NCBI RefSeq assembly: GCF_001753165.1
Contig: NZ_CP017448.1
Location: 1,816,462 to 1,880,461 of the forward strand
Direction: 5' to 3'
DNA length: 64,000 nt
Source: Acidihalobacter aeolianus
Lineage (GTDB): Bacteria; Pseudomonadota; Gammaproteobacteria; DSM-5130; Acidihalobacteraceae
Of this stretch, positions 28,171 to 37,620 are shown piece by piece. The notes beneath the pieces were generated by a model. That model was not told the origin of the DNA and searched no databases. It was given only the letters and a program-made list of their open reading frames with translations. A program made the translations under genes and the position numbers. Numbering within the stretch: the first letter of the stretch is position 1; each line of letters begins with the position of its first letter.

Positions 28171-29688
28171 ATGAAGCATGTCATCGAGGTGCTGCGCCTC
28201 AAATACGCAGCCCAACTCAGCCACGCGCAGATCAGCCGCGCCTGCGGCCTGTCCAAGGGCGCGGTCAACAAGTACGTCAACCTGGCCAGGGCTCAAGGCA
28301 TCACCTGGCCGTTGCCTGCGGACATGGACGAGGCCGCCCTGGAGGCACGTCTGTTTCCCGCCAAGGCGCCCTCGAGCCGGTTCGTCGTCCCCGACGGCTT
28401 CCAGATCCATCAGGAACTCAAGCGCAAGGGCGTGACCCTGCAACTGCTCTGGGCCGAGTACTGCGCCGCGCACGGCGAGCGCGCGTACGCGTATACCCAG
28501 TTCTGTCACCATTACCGGCAGTGGCGAGAGCGGCAGAAGCGCAGCCTGCGCCAGCACCATCAGGCCGGGGAAAAGGTCTTCATCGATTACTGCGGGCCCA
28601 CGGTCGACATCGTCGACCGTCACACCGGCGAGGTGCGTACCGCACAGATCTTTGTCGGCGTGCTCGGGGCCTCCAGCTACACCTATGTCGAGGCTACCTG
28701 GACCCAGTCGCTGCCCGACTGGATCGCCTCCCACCAGCGCATGCTGGGCTTCTTCGGCGGGGTGCCGGCGCTGCTGGTGCCGGACAACCTCAAGGCGGCG
28801 GTTCAGCGCGCCGAGCGCTACGCGCCGCAGCTCAACGCCACCTATGCCGAGATGGCGGCGCACTACGGCACCGCCGTGCTGCCGGCGCGGCCCTACAAGC
28901 CCAAGGACAAGGCCAAGGTCGAAGTGGCGGTGCAGGTGGTCGAGCGCTGGATCCTGGCGCGGCTGCGCCACCACCGCTTCTTCTCGCTGGCCGAGTTGAA
29001 CCGGGCCATCGCCGCGCTGTTGCCTGAACTGAACGAGCGGCTCTTCCAGGGTCGCACCGAGAGCCGTCGCGACCTGTTCGAGAGCCTCGATCGGCCCGCG
29101 CTGCGCCCGCTGCCGGGCGAGGCTTACGTCTACGCCGAGTGGCGACGCGCCCGGCCCGGCATCGACTACCACGTCGAGGTCGACAAGCGCTGCTACAGCG
29201 TCCCGCATGCCCTGGTCGGCCAGGTGCTGGACCTGCGCATCACCGCCACCACGATCGAGGTGCTGCACCGGGGTCAGCGCGTGGCCCTGCATCCGCGCCA
29301 CCACGGCCCGGGCCGCTACGTCACCGTCACCGAGCACATGCCCAAGACCCATCAGGTGCACCGTGACTGGTCACCCAAGCGCTTCCTGCGCTGGGCGAGC
29401 CAGATCGGCCCCAGCACGGCCGAGGTGGTACGCCGCCAGCTGACCGACCGGCCTCATCCGGAGCACGGCTACCGCGCCTGCCTGGGGCTGCTCAGCCTCG
29501 CTCGGCGTTACCGCCCGGCGCGCCTGGAGGCGGCCTGCGCTCGAGCCTTGGCCATCGACTCGGCCCGTTACCAGAGCGTCAAGTCGATCCTCGCCCGCGG
29601 CCTTGACCAACAGCCCCTCGATCAGAGCCCGGCCCAGGAGGCACTGCCCCTGCACGCCAATGTCCGCGGCGCCAACTACTATCACTGA
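28171..29688 (+). CDS. istA: IS21 transposase IstA
   Basis: A 505-aa transposase. The N-terminal helix-turn-helix (LSHAQISRACGLSKGAVNKYV) binds the ends. The DDE core includes FIDYCGPTVDIVD, VPDNLKAAV and EVAVQVVERWIL. A C-terminal beta region follows (YVYAEWRRARPGIDYHVEV). I chose the ATG at 28171 with GAGGA 5 bases upstream. An in-frame start at 28018 would begin in the terminal repeats. It is 13 bases from istB, transcribed together. Confidence 0.95.
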   Translation: MKHVIEVLRLKYAAQLSHAQISRACGLSKGAVNKYVNLARAQGITWPLPADMDEAALEARLFPAKAPSSRFVVPDGFQIHQELKRKGVTLQLLWAEYCAAHGERAYAYTQFCHHYRQWRERQKRSLRQHHQAGEKVFIDYCGPTVDIVDRHTGEVRTAQIFVGVLGASSYTYVEATWTQSLPDWIASHQRMLGFFGGVPALLVPDNLKAAVQRAERYAPQLNATYAEMAAHYGTAVLPARPYKPKDKAKVEVAVQVVERWILARLRHHRFFSLAELNRAIAALLPELNERLFQGRTESRRDLFESLDRPALRPLPGEAYVYAEWRRARPGIDYHVEVDKRCYSVPHALVGQVLDLRITATTIEVLHRGQRVALHPRHHGPGRYVTVTEHMPKTHQVHRDWSPKRFLRWASQIGPSTAEVVRRQLTDRPHPEHGYRACLGLLSLARRYRPARLEAACARALAIDSARYQSVKSILARGLDQQPLDQSPAQEALPLHANVRGANYYH

Positions 29689-29701
29689 GGAGCTCCACGC
29701 C

Positions 29702-30445
29702 ATGCTCAATCAACAGACCCGCCAACAGCTGCGCACCCTCAACCTCACCGGCATGCTCGCCGCCCTCGAGCAACAACAGGGCCAACCCCAGACCCATGCG
29801 CTGTCCTTCGACGAGCGCCTCGCCCTGCTCATCGAGCACGAGGTGCTGCACCGCGAGAACCGACGCCTCACCCGCCTGCTCAAGGCCGCCCGCCTGCGCG
29901 TGCCGGCCTGCGTCGAGGACATCGACTACCACCACCGCCGGGGCCTGGAAAAGCCCCGCATGGCCCAACTGGCCAGCCTCGACTGGATACACCAGGCACT
30001 GAACCTGTGCCTCACCGGACCGACCGGCTGCGGCAAGACCTGGCTCGCCTGCGCACTGGGCAATCAGGCCTGCCGGCGCGGCCTGTCGGTGCGCTACCTG
30101 CGCCTGCCGGCGCTGTTCGAGCAGCTGCGCATCGCCCACGGCGACGGCTCCTACGTCCGGCTCATGGGCCAGCTCCTCAAAACCGACCTGCTGATCCTCG
30201 ACGACTGGGGCATCCAAAAGCTCAACACCGCACAGCGCAACGACCTGATGGAAGTCATCGAGGATCGCCACGGCCGACGCTCCACCCTGATCGCCAGCCA
30301 GTTGCCTATCGAACACTGGCACGACTACCTCGGTGAAGCCACCCTGGCCGACGCTATCCTCGACCGCCTCCTGCACGGCTCACACCGACTCAACCTGACC
30401 GGCGAGTCCATGCGCAAGATCCAGGCTCCGGTTGACGGATCGTGA
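29702..30445 (+). CDS. istB: IS21 transposition helper ATPase IstB
   Basis: A 247-aa AAA+ ATPase of the DnaC-like group that selects the target and activates IstA. Walker A is GPTGCGKTW and Walker B is LLILDDWG. GAGGAG lies 9 bases before the ATG at 29702. A longer frame overlapping istA (from 29603) lacks domain support. Confidence 0.95.
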   Translation: MLNQQTRQQLRTLNLTGMLAALEQQQGQPQTHALSFDERLALLIEHEVLHRENRRLTRLLKAARLRVPACVEDIDYHHRRGLEKPRMAQLASLDWIHQALNLCLTGPTGCGKTWLACALGNQACRRGLSVRYLRLPALFEQLRIAHGDGSYVRLMGQLLKTDLLILDDWGIQKLNTAQRNDLMEVIEDRHGRRSTLIASQLPIEHWHDYLGEATLADAILDRLLHGSHRLNLTGESMRKIQAPVDGS

Positions 30446-30538
30446 CCGCTCAGGATAGAAAAACCACTCCAGTGCGCAACCAATGAGAGCAGCGGTCACG
30501 TTCACCGAAATCGGCGGTCACCTTCGACGAAATGCGCA

Positions 30539-31226
30539 CTGAGAACGCTTCCTCGAAGCCGAGCCCCTTGGCGGTGTGAGGACGTTGATGAGGGTTTGGG
30601 GAGTTTGGACCCGCAACTAGCGGCGAAGTCGGCTGTACGGGCGTCTCAGGCGTCCAGACTACCTCACCCGCATCGCGGGCGAGCTGCTGGTCGTGGACTT
30701 CGGTGATGGTTTGCAGGAAGCGGTATCGTAGCTTGCGTTGTTGCGCCGCATCGCCGTGAACCTCGATCCCGTTGAGGAATAGAAAGGTCTGCAAAGCGGG
30801 TTCGACGGCTGCTAGGTCGTTGCGGCGCAGGGTTTCTCTGAGGCCATCGCGGGTTTCCAGCCGTTGCGCATGGTGTTCGTCGAGTTCGTCGTTGAACTCG
30901 CCAGCCATGCGCGTCGCTTCGTCACCATCCAGCGCCTGATGACGCCAGAGCGCGCAAATCTCTTGAATAGTGGCATCATCGAGCAGACGCGGTTCACCTT
31001 TGAACTGACGGCTTAGAATCTGCTCACGCAACCGCGCGCAACTTCGGTCAAAGTCGGCGGACGCCTGCCGTGCTAAGCTTCGCGCTTCGGCGGGGTCACG
31101 GGTCTTGAGGGAGAATTTAACCTCGACCTTGCCCATGTAGGCTTGAAGATCGACAGGTACCTTGGCGCGGAAGTAATACGTCGCACCACGCCTGAACAGA
31201 TGAGTTTGTAATGGCATGTCTGGCAT
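30539..31226 (-). pseudogene. Tyrosine integrase, N-terminal part (split by IS21)
   Basis: The N-terminal half begins MPDMPLQTHLFRRGATYYFR, the DUF6538-type start of many tRNA-site integrases (RRGATYYFRAKVPVDL). The arm-binding and SAM-like helical region follows up to the IS junction in FEEAFS. Beyond that the frame reads the IS end and stops. The start lies about 95 bases from the tRNA-Ser 3' end, the typical place for an integrase that uses that gene as target. An ATG three codons in is an alternative. In-frame joining with 26985-27936 was checked at the codon level. Confidence 0.9.
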
Positions 31227-31265
31227 CCCAAGAGTGTAGCGCCTTGGTGTACCAGTCGAATAGAC

Positions 31266-31311
31266 CTAAGTGCTTGTTTTACCTATTAATAATGATAAAT
31301 CAAACACTTAG
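31266..31311. repeat. Inverted repeat between integrase and att site
   Basis: CTAAGTG (31266-31272) and CACTTAG (31305-31311) flank an AT-rich 32-base stretch. It could be integrase arm sites or a replacement terminator for tRNA-Ser. Confidence 0.45.
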
Positions 31312-31319
31312 AATAGGGA

Positions 31320-31412
31320 TGGCGGAGAGGGAGGGATTCGAACCCTCGTGGGGCGGTAAAGCCCCCAACCGATTTCGAGTCGGTGCCGGTGTGACCGCTT
31401 CGGTACCTCTCC
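31320..31412 (-). tRNA. tRNA-Ser (CGA)
   Basis: A 93-base class II tRNA, with acceptor stem GGAGAGG/CCTCTCC, discriminator G and an encoded CCA. The anticodon stem ACCGA/TCGGT carries the loop CTCGAAA (anticodon CGA), there is a long variable arm GGGGGCTTTACCGCCCC, and the T-arm is GAGGGTTCGAATCCCTC. A TACAAT -10-like box lies at 31430-31425. The 3' end is the island attachment site. Confidence 0.96.
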
Positions 31413-31510
31413 AAGTGCGCGCGGATTGTAACAACCGACGCCACGGAGAGGAAGCGCCTTGTAGATATTTGCCACGCAGGTACACGTCGGATAGGTAGCA
31501 CAGGTGACGT

Positions 31511-32971
31511 TTGATTGATCTCAAAACGCGTCGCGGACGCAGACAACTCATCTGGTTCATCGAGGTGACGCTGTTCATACTGCTGATGAGCGCGACACTT
31601 TTATATGTGCTTTCACGCACACCGGATACCTTGTTGGAACGCATCAAAGCCAGCGGCACGCTGGTGGTAGGCACACGTAACGGGCCGACGACCTACTATC
31701 AAGGCCCGGATGGTCCAACAGGTTTCGAATACGATCTCGTCAATGCTTTTGCCAACTATCTAGGTGTCAAGGTGAGATGGGTTCTCCCTGACAACTTCTC
31801 CGACTTAATGCCCATGGTGGAAACCGGTCGCGTCGACATGCTCGCAGCCGGCATCCCAGCCACTCCCACTGATGCCACTCGCGTACGCTTCGGCCCTCCT
31901 TATCAAACCATCAAGGAAGAGCTCATCTATAGAGCCGGCGAACCTCGCCCAAAATCCCCTGCCGAACTAGTTGGCAAACGTATCGCCATCGTTGCCGGCA
32001 GCAGTTTTGTAACCACTCTCACACAACTGCAGAAAAAATACCCCAAATTGAATTGGCAAGCCGAGTCAGATACCGATATTGAGGAATTACTCTATCAGGT
32101 GGCGACGGGAAAACTCGATTACACATTGGACGACTCAAACGACGTTACGCTAAACCGGCGTTTTTACCCGCAAATTGCCGTGGCATTCAGTATCGGCAAA
32201 CCCCAGGAACTTGCCTGGGCCTTCCGCAGAGGCGATGACGCCAGCCTATATGATGCTGCGGTGCGATTTTTTGCAATCATCAGGAAAAACGGTCGACTGC
32301 ATCGCATCACCGAACGCTATTACGGGCACGCGCGCAGTTTCGATTACGTAGGCACCTTCACGTTCATGAAGCACGTGGCACAACGCCTCCCCCCACTGAT
32401 TCCGCTGTTCAAGCAAGCGGCCAAGAAATATGGAGTGAGTTGGCGGCTGCTGGCTGCGATCAGCTATCAGGAATCTCATTGGAATCCGGATGCCACCTCA
32501 CCGACTGGCGTACGTGGGCTAATGATGCTCACGCGTCCTACCGCGGAGCATCTGAACATTGCCGATCGTCTGAATCCTTTGCAGAGCATCATGGGAGGGA
32601 CTCGATACCTGCTCAAGCTACGCAAGGAACTACCCGCGAGCATCAAGGAACCCGACCGAACGTGGTTTGCCCTAGCCGCCTACAACATCGGCCTGGGGCA
32701 TGTCATGGATGCTCGACGCCTGGCCGCCAAGCTCGGCAAAAACCCCAATAGCTGGGCAGACGTCAAGCTCATCCTGCCGCTGCTGAGCCAACGACGCTGG
32801 TACCGACAGACGGTGTTTGGCTACGCGCGTGGACGGGAGCCGGTAGAATATGTGCAGAACATACGCAGCTACTTCGACATACTCATCTGGCTGCGTGATC
32901 ACAAGCAGAATGGTCAGAACCTGAACACACCGCTACCCAGTTCGCTGCTAAATACTCCACCCAGCCTCTAG
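31511..32971 (+). CDS. mltF: Membrane-bound lytic murein transglycosylase F
   Basis: MltF cleaves peptidoglycan glycan strands to leave 1,6-anhydroMurNAc ends. The 486-aa protein starts with one membrane anchor (LIWFIEVTLFILLMSATLLYVL, in part) and has a periplasmic-binding SBP_bac_3 domain (about 45-285). An SLT domain (about 300-450) follows with the catalytic glutamate in ISYQESHWNPDA, then GLMMLT and AAYNIGLGH. The start is probably the TTG at 31511, preceded by AGGTG at short spacing; later ATGs would cut the anchor. It is divergent from tRNA-Ser, in chromosomal DNA outside the island. Confidence 0.92.
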   Translation: MIDLKTRRGRRQLIWFIEVTLFILLMSATLLYVLSRTPDTLLERIKASGTLVVGTRNGPTTYYQGPDGPTGFEYDLVNAFANYLGVKVRWVLPDNFSDLMPMVETGRVDMLAAGIPATPTDATRVRFGPPYQTIKEELIYRAGEPRPKSPAELVGKRIAIVAGSSFVTTLTQLQKKYPKLNWQAESDTDIEELLYQVATGKLDYTLDDSNDVTLNRRFYPQIAVAFSIGKPQELAWAFRRGDDASLYDAAVRFFAIIRKNGRLHRITERYYGHARSFDYVGTFTFMKHVAQRLPPLIPLFKQAAKKYGVSWRLLAAISYQESHWNPDATSPTGVRGLMMLTRPTAEHLNIADRLNPLQSIMGGTRYLLKLRKELPASIKEPDRTWFALAAYNIGLGHVMDARRLAAKLGKNPNSWADVKLILPLLSQRRWYRQTVFGYARGREPVEYVQNIRSYFDILIWLRDHKQNGQNLNTPLPSSLLNTPPSL

Positions 32972-33003
32972 TCACCGACCGGGTCGACAGCAATCAAACA
33001 TAC

Positions 33004-33495
33004 CTATGTTCGACGCTCCCGGAAAAAGGCCCTGAGGCGCGTTCCAGCCTCCTCTTGCAACACACCGCCACGTACTTGAGGGCGATGCAGATTGTGCGGC
33101 GAGCACAACACGTCGAACACGCTGCCGGCGGCTCCGGTTCTGGGATCATAAGCAGCGAACACGACCCGAGAGACGCGGGCATGCACCAGTGCGCCCGCAC
33201 ACATCGGGCATGGTTCTAGGGTGACATAGATGGTACTGCCAGGAAGCCGGTAGTTGCCGGCCTGTTGTGCCGCCATCCTGAGCGCGGCGATTTCAGCATG
33301 TGCGCTGGGGTCGCTACTCCCGATAGGGCTGTTCCAGCCCTCGCCGATCGCCTGTCCATCCCTGACCACCAAGGCGCCTACCGGCACCTCGCCGGCCTCG
33401 GCCGCCCGGTCGGCGAGCGCCATTGTGCGGCGCATCCATTTGCGATCCTGCGCCTGTAATTCCGGCGCTATTCCCACTCTATTATCAATAAGCAT
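33004..33495 (-). CDS. tadA: tRNA-specific adenosine deaminase
   Basis: TadA converts A34 to inosine in tRNA-Arg(ACG). The 163-aa protein has the zinc and catalytic motif HAEIAAL (His ligand and proton-shuttling Glu) and the second zinc site EPCPMCAGALVHARV. Length and motif spacing are normal. It is convergent with mltF, 32 bases apart, and stands alone. Confidence 0.95.
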   Translation of the reverse strand: MLIDNRVGIAPELQAQDRKWMRRTMALADRAAEAGEVPVGALVVRDGQAIGEGWNSPIGSSDPSAHAEIAALRMAAQQAGNYRLPGSTIYVTLEPCPMCAGALVHARVSRVVFAAYDPRTGAAGSVFDVLCSPHNLHRPQVRGGVLQEEAGTRLRAFFRERRT

Positions 33496-33672
33496 TTTTT
33501 AGCTTTCATATTCAATGGCTTATTTTCCAGCTAAACGGTAATACCATGAAAAATACCATGTTCAGAAATTGCTGAGGATTAGGCAACGCATGAACCATTC
33601 ATAGATAGACTACTGCCTGATTTTCAGGCTATCTGACTGATTGCGTACTGAACATACATGGTTGTCATTTTT

Positions 33673-33984
33673 TTAGGCTGTCTTGAGTCTTCTTCCACGA
33701 AAAGGCGTTACCTTGATCTCGACATGCTGATTCAGCCGATTCAACACCATTACCAATCGGTCAATGGTGAACCGTCCCAGGTTTGCATTCCTGATACGTG
33801 AAAAGTCTGCATGATCAAAGCCGGTCTTTTCCGCTGCCTTGCGAACAGACAGTTTCTGTTTATCAAGCACCCGAATGATTTCAGCCGCCAATTGCGATTT
33901 AAGCTGTTCAGCGTCGGCATTTTGATAACCAAAATCCCGAAAAACGTTGCCACTACCTTTAATAGTTTCCAGTTCCTCAGTCAT
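33673..33984 (-). CDS. higA: HigA-type antitoxin (XRE-like HTH)
   Basis: A 103-aa protein with an Xre-type helix-turn-helix in its C-terminal half (VRKAAEKTGFDHADFSRIRN, then LGRFTIDRLVMVLNRLNQHVEI). This is the form of antitoxin often paired with Gp49/HigB toxins. It would bind the toxin and repress the operon. Its ATG overlaps the toxin stop by 4 bases, and the toxin-first order is the HigBA arrangement. The GC content is lower than in the neighbours, consistent with horizontal gain. Confidence 0.85.
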   Translation of the reverse strand: MTEELETIKGSGNVFRDFGYQNADAEQLKSQLAAEIIRVLDKQKLSVRKAAEKTGFDHADFSRIRNANLGRFTIDRLVMVLNRLNQHVEIKVTPFRGRRLKTA

Positions 33985-34328
33985 CGTAACTGCTCCTTAA
34001 GCTGACTAATCCGCGAGCGGATCAGATCAATTTCTTTCTTCGGCGTCTTGATACCCCGGGTGGATTTTTTCTGAAAGGCATGGACAACCCAGATATCCTC
34101 ACCCAATGTCACGGCATACACTGTTCGATAGGCATCTGACCGATAAGCAAGCGCAATCTCAATAACACCGGAACCCAGGCCTTTCATCGGCTTGGCTATA
34201 TCCGTCTTGCTACCATCAGCAGCAATCGTCAGCGCCCGAAGTATGATTGTTTGGGCACCTTTGGGAAACTTCCCGAACTCCTTGTGCGCCGCCTTGATCC
34301 ATGAGATCGCTCTCGTATCCTTACCCAT
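33981..34328 (-). CDS. higB: HigB-type toxin (RelE/Gp49 family)
   Basis: A 115-aa member of the phage Gp49-like RelE superfamily. Features seen are AHKEFGKFP, MKGLGSGVIEIALAYRSDAYRTVYAV, and the C-terminal HAFQKKSTRGIKTPKKEIDL, typical of HigB mRNA interferases that cut mRNA on the ribosome. The ATG at 34328 has no ribosome site, and the predicted promoter places transcription at or near the ATG. An inverted repeat at 34335-34356 is a likely operator. Activity is inferred from the family. Confidence 0.85.
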   Translation of the reverse strand: MGKDTRAISWIKAAHKEFGKFPKGAQTIILRALTIAADGSKTDIAKPMKGLGSGVIEIALAYRSDAYRTVYAVTLGEDIWVVHAFQKKSTRGIKTPKKEIDLIRSRISQLKEQLR

Positions 34329-34334
34329 AGCAAA

Positions 34335-34363
34335 ATGTTGGCATATTTACCAACATCAGTCAA
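34335..34363 (-). promoter_or_regulatory. Promoter and operator of higBA
   Basis: The perfect 7-bp inverted repeat ATGTTGG/CCAACAT (34335-34341 and 34350-34356, 8-base spacer) overlaps the predicted promoter: TTGACT at 34363-34358 and, 17 bases on, a weak CAACAT. The position suits autorepression by the antitoxin. Confidence 0.65.
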
Positions 34364-34453
34364 GATGCCGCTAGTCGCCAATAAACCTGTTCTTCCTTGA
34401 AATTTAGTGCCTGTAGGTGCCCGCCAGTGCCAGACATTGCCTGCCAGTGCCGG

Positions 34454-36031
34454 TCACTCCCACTCGATGGTGCCCGGCGGCTTGCCGGTCACGTCGTAGA
34501 CCACGCGCGTTATGCCGTCGATCTCGTTGACGATGCGCCGGGAAACATGGTCAAGGAATTCGTAGGGCAGATGCGCCCAGCGTGCGGTCATGAAGTCGAT
34601 CGTCTCCACCGCGCGCAGGGCAACGACGTAATCGTACTTCCGCCCATCGCCCATCACGCCGACGGCCTTCACCGGCAGGAAGACCGCGAATGCCTGGGAG
34701 ACCTTGTCGTACAGTTCGTGTGCTCGCAGTTCTTCGATAAAGATCGCGTCCGCGCGCTGCAGCAGCCCGACATACGGCGGTTTCACCTCGCCGAGGATAC
34801 GCACGCCGAGCCCCGGGCCCGGGAACGGATGCCGGTAGACCATCTCATAAGGCAGGCCCAACTCGAGCCCTATCTTGCGAACCTCGTCCTTGAACAGCTC
34901 GCGCAGCGGTTCGACCAGCCCCAGCTTCATGTCCTTGGGCAGTCCGCCCACGTTGTGATGCGATTTGATCACATGGGCCTTGCCCGTCTTGCTACCGGCG
35001 GACTCGATCACGTCGGGGTAGATCGTGCCCTGAGCCAGCCAGCGCGCATCACGGATCCGCCCAGCCTCCTCATCGAAAATCTCGATAAACAGGCGTCCGA
35101 TCGTCCGCCGTTTCTCTTCAGGATCGGCGATGCCTTCAAGTGTCGAGAAGAATCGCTCCGCGGCATTCACCCGGATGACCTTGACACCCATGTGTTGCGC
35201 GAAGGTCTGCATGACCTGATCGCCCTCGTTCAGGCGCAGCAAGCCATGATCCACGAACACGCAGGTCAGTTGTTTCCCGAGGGCGCGGTGCAGCAGGGCT
35301 GCGACCACCGAAGAGTCCACGCCGCCGGACAAGCCCAAAACGACCTGATCACTACCAACCTGGGCACGTACGCGATCGAGCATGTCGTCGATGATGTTGG
35401 CCGAGGTCCATAACGGTCGGCAGCCGCAGATATCGAGCACGAACCGCTGCAGGATTCGAGCACCCTGGCGCGTATGCGTGACCTCCGGATGGAACTGGAC
35501 GCCGTAGTATTGACGGTCCTCGTCCGCCATCCCGGCCAGCGGTGCACTGTCGGTGCTCGCCATCAGCTTGAAGCCGGGCGGCAAGGCGCAGACGCGGTCG
35601 CCATGCGACATCCAGACGTCCAGCAAGCCATACCCTTCGGCCGAGGTTTCGTCTTCAATATCACTCAGCAGACGCGTATGTCCGCGCGCGCGCACTCGTG
35701 CATAACCATATTCTCGGTGATTGCTGACCTCGACCTCGCCGCCCAGTTGGGCTGCCATGGTCTGCATGCCGTAGCAGATGCCGAGCACCGGTACGCCAAG
35801 CTGGAAAACCGCGTCCGGTGCACTGGGAGCCGCTTCGCCGACGGTCGATTCCGGACTGCCGGAAAGAATGATCCCTGCCGGTGCGAATTCGCGCACGTCG
35901 TCCGAGGACATGTCCCAGGGGTGTATCTCGCTGTAGACCCCCGCCTCGCGCACGCGGCGAGCGATGAGTTGCGTGTACTGCGAGCCGAAATCGACGATCA
36001 GTATCCTGTCGGCATGAATGTTATCGGTCAT
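34454..36031 (-). CDS. guaA: GMP synthase (glutamine-hydrolysing)
   Basis: GuaA aminates XMP to GMP. In the 525-aa protein the class I glutamine amidotransferase domain (about 1-200) carries Cys86 (GICYGMQ) and the HPEVTHT histidine-glutamate pair. The ATP pyrophosphatase domain has the PP-loop [10 protein letters not shown], and a C-terminal dimerisation domain ends GTIEWE. It is 38 bases after guaB on the same strand, the standard guaBA operon. Confidence 0.98.
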   Translation of the reverse strand: MTDNIHADRILIVDFGSQYTQLIARRVREAGVYSEIHPWDMSSDDVREFAPAGIILSGSPESTVGEAAPSAPDAVFQLGVPVLGICYGMQTMAAQLGGEVEVSNHREYGYARVRARGHTRLLSDIEDETSAEGYGLLDVWMSHGDRVCALPPGFKLMASTDSAPLAGMADEDRQYYGVQFHPEVTHTRQGARILQRFVLDICGCRPLWTSANIIDDMLDRVRAQVGSDQVVLGLSGGVDSSVVAALLHRALGKQLTCVFVDHGLLRLNEGDQVMQTFAQHMGVKVIRVNAAERFFSTLEGIADPEEKRRTIGRLFIEIFDEEAGRIRDARWLAQGTIYPDVIESAGSKTGKAHVIKSHHNVGGLPKDMKLGLVEPLRELFKDEVRKIGLELGLPYEMVYRHPFPGPGLGVRILGEVKPPYVGLLQRADAIFIEELRAHELYDKVSQAFAVFLPVKAVGVMGDGRKYDYVVALRAVETIDFMTARWAHLPYEFLDHVSRRIVNEIDGITRVVYDVTGKPPGTIEWE

Positions 36032-36069
36032 CGGCTCCGTGCCTGGCTATGGGAAGGACCGCAGCGCCT

Positions 36070-37530
36070 TCAATCGATGCGGTAATTCGGGGCTTCCTTG
36101 GTGATAGCCACGTCGTGCACGTGGCTTTCACGCATACCCGCGTTCGTCACCCGTACGAATTCAGGCCGAGTCCGCATATTCGTGATGTCGGAGGCTCCTA
36201 CATAGCCCATGCTGGAACGGAGACCACCCAGGAGTTGGTGGATGATGCCGGAAATCGGGCCCTTATAAGGCACGCGCCCCTCGATCCCTTCGGGAACCAT
36301 CTTCTCGACCGCGGAACCGACCTCCTGGAAGTAGCGATCTGAAGACCCCTTTTGCATCGCCCCAAGAGAGCCCATACCACGATAGGACTTGTAGGATCGC
36401 CCCTGATACAGCTCGACCTCTCCGGGCGCCTCTTCCGTCCCAGCGAACATACTGCCGATCATTACGCAATGCGCACCGGCGGCGATAGCCTTGGCAATGT
36501 CTCCTGAAAAACGAATTCCGCCATCAGCGATCAGCGGCACATCGGTATCCTTGAGTGCCTGATAGACATTGTCGATCGCGCTGATCTGCGGCACGCCGAC
36601 GCCCGCCACGATACGGGTGGTGCAGATCGACCCCGGGCCGATACCCACCTTGACCGCATCGGCTCCCGCCTCTACCAGCGCGGACGCGGCCGCACCGGTC
36701 GCGATATTGCCCCCGATGACCTGCAACGCGGGGAAATTGCGCTTTACCCAGGCCACGCGATCGATCACGCCCTGCGAATGGCCGTGCGCCGTATCGACGA
36801 TGAGTACGTCCACGCCGGCCTCGACCAACGCCTCGACACGGGCCTCGGTACCCTCGCCCGTGCCCACGGCCGCGCCGGCGCGCAGGCGCCCTTCGCCGTC
36901 CTTGCAGGCATTGGGGAAGTCGGTGGATTTCTGGATGTCCTTCACCGTAATCATGCCACGCAGCTGAAAGCTGTCATTGACCACGAGGACCTTTTCGATG
37001 CGGTGCTTGTGCAGCAGGCCGCGAATTTCCTCCAGGCCGGATCCTTCGCGCGCGGTAACCAGTCGTTCGCGCGGTGTCATGATATTGCTGACCGGGGCGT
37101 CGAGATTCTCTTGGAAACGCATATCGCGGCTGGTAACAATGCCAACCAGATCCTGTCCGTTTACCACGGGGACACCCGAGATGTTGTGCGCACGGGTCAG
37201 AGCCTGAAGCTCGCGGATGCTGATGTCCGGGGTCACCGTGATTGGCTGTGTGATCACCCCGCTCTCGTATTTCTTGACCTGACGGACCTGCAGCGCCTGC
37301 TGCTCAACCGTCATGTTCTTGTGGATGATCCCGACGCCGCCCTCCTGCGCCAAAGCAATGGCGAGGCGCGCTTCGGTCACGGTATCCATCGCCGCGGAGA
37401 CCAGCGGGATATTCAGGCTGATCTCACGCGTCAGGCGGGTTTGCAGGGAAACGTCGCGCGGCATAACCTGACTGTGCGCCGGCAGCAACAATACGTCGTC
37501 AAAGGTAAGCGCTTCTTGCACGATTCGCAT
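36070..37530 (-). CDS. guaB: IMP dehydrogenase
   Basis: GuaB oxidises IMP to XMP with NAD, the rate-limiting step to guanine nucleotides. The 486-aa protein has the barrel start [15 protein letters not shown], two CBS domains (about 90-200) and the active-site loop [13 protein letters not shown] with its catalytic Cys. [10 protein letters not shown] precedes the flap, and the SDRYFQE region follows it. The ATG at 37530 gives the usual [10 protein letters not shown] start; an in-frame ATG at 37554 is less likely. It is divergent from xseA and in an operon with guaA. Confidence 0.97.
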   Translation of the reverse strand: MRIVQEALTFDDVLLLPAHSQVMPRDVSLQTRLTREISLNIPLVSAAMDTVTEARLAIALAQEGGVGIIHKNMTVEQQALQVRQVKKYESGVITQPITVTPDISIRELQALTRAHNISGVPVVNGQDLVGIVTSRDMRFQENLDAPVSNIMTPRERLVTAREGSGLEEIRGLLHKHRIEKVLVVNDSFQLRGMITVKDIQKSTDFPNACKDGEGRLRAGAAVGTGEGTEARVEALVEAGVDVLIVDTAHGHSQGVIDRVAWVKRNFPALQVIGGNIATGAAASALVEAGADAVKVGIGPGSICTTRIVAGVGVPQISAIDNVYQALKDTDVPLIADGGIRFSGDIAKAIAAGAHCVMIGSMFAGTEEAPGEVELYQGRSYKSYRGMGSLGAMQKGSSDRYFQEVGSAVEKMVPEGIEGRVPYKGPISGIIHQLLGGLRSSMGYVGASDITNMRTRPEFVRVTNAGMRESHVHDVAITKEAPNYRID

Positions 37531-37620
37531 GACGTCACACCCCGGTCTGCTCAATTAAACCGGCCATTATAGATTTCAGGCCGATATAGGTAAACTTCGA
37601 TTCATCACAGAGCGATTCGA

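Larger units (their letters stand above)
27937..30538 (+). mobile_element. IS21-family insertion sequence, copy 1 (2602 bp)
   Basis: Ends are TGCGTATTTCGGCGCAACG on the left and, in reverse complement, TGCGCATTTCGTCGAAGGTG on the right, imperfect inverted repeats. Inside the left end AACGTGACCG-type blocks recur roughly every 26 bases, and GGTCAC blocks lie at the right, matching the multiple transposase sites of IS21 elements. It encodes IstA and IstB. It is flanked by CTGAG repeats and breaks the island integrase. It has the same length as copy 2, the same encoded proteins, and matching end sequence where compared. Confidence 0.95.
23274..31339. mobile_element. tRNA-Ser genomic island with orphan CRISPR array and interrupted integrase
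   Basis: An island of about 8.07 kb bounded by two direct copies of TGGCGGAGAGGGAGGGATTC, at 23274-23293 and at the 3' end of tRNA-Ser (31320-31339). A tyrosine integrase gene begins about 95 bases from the tRNA, the usual layout for tRNA-targeting elements. Cargo, left to right: a short AT-rich end, CRISPR array, three 14-bp palindromic repeats, a KfrA-like gene, a GC-rich hairpin region, a winged-helix gene, and the integrase broken by IS21. The island reads as a small plasmid-like integrative element. The IS insertion postdates arrival of the island. Confidence 0.85.

Noticed and set aside
28132-29361. Long antisense frame of 409 codons opposite istA, also in the second IS copy
   Set aside because: It mirrors istA codon positions in GC-rich DNA and has no domain.
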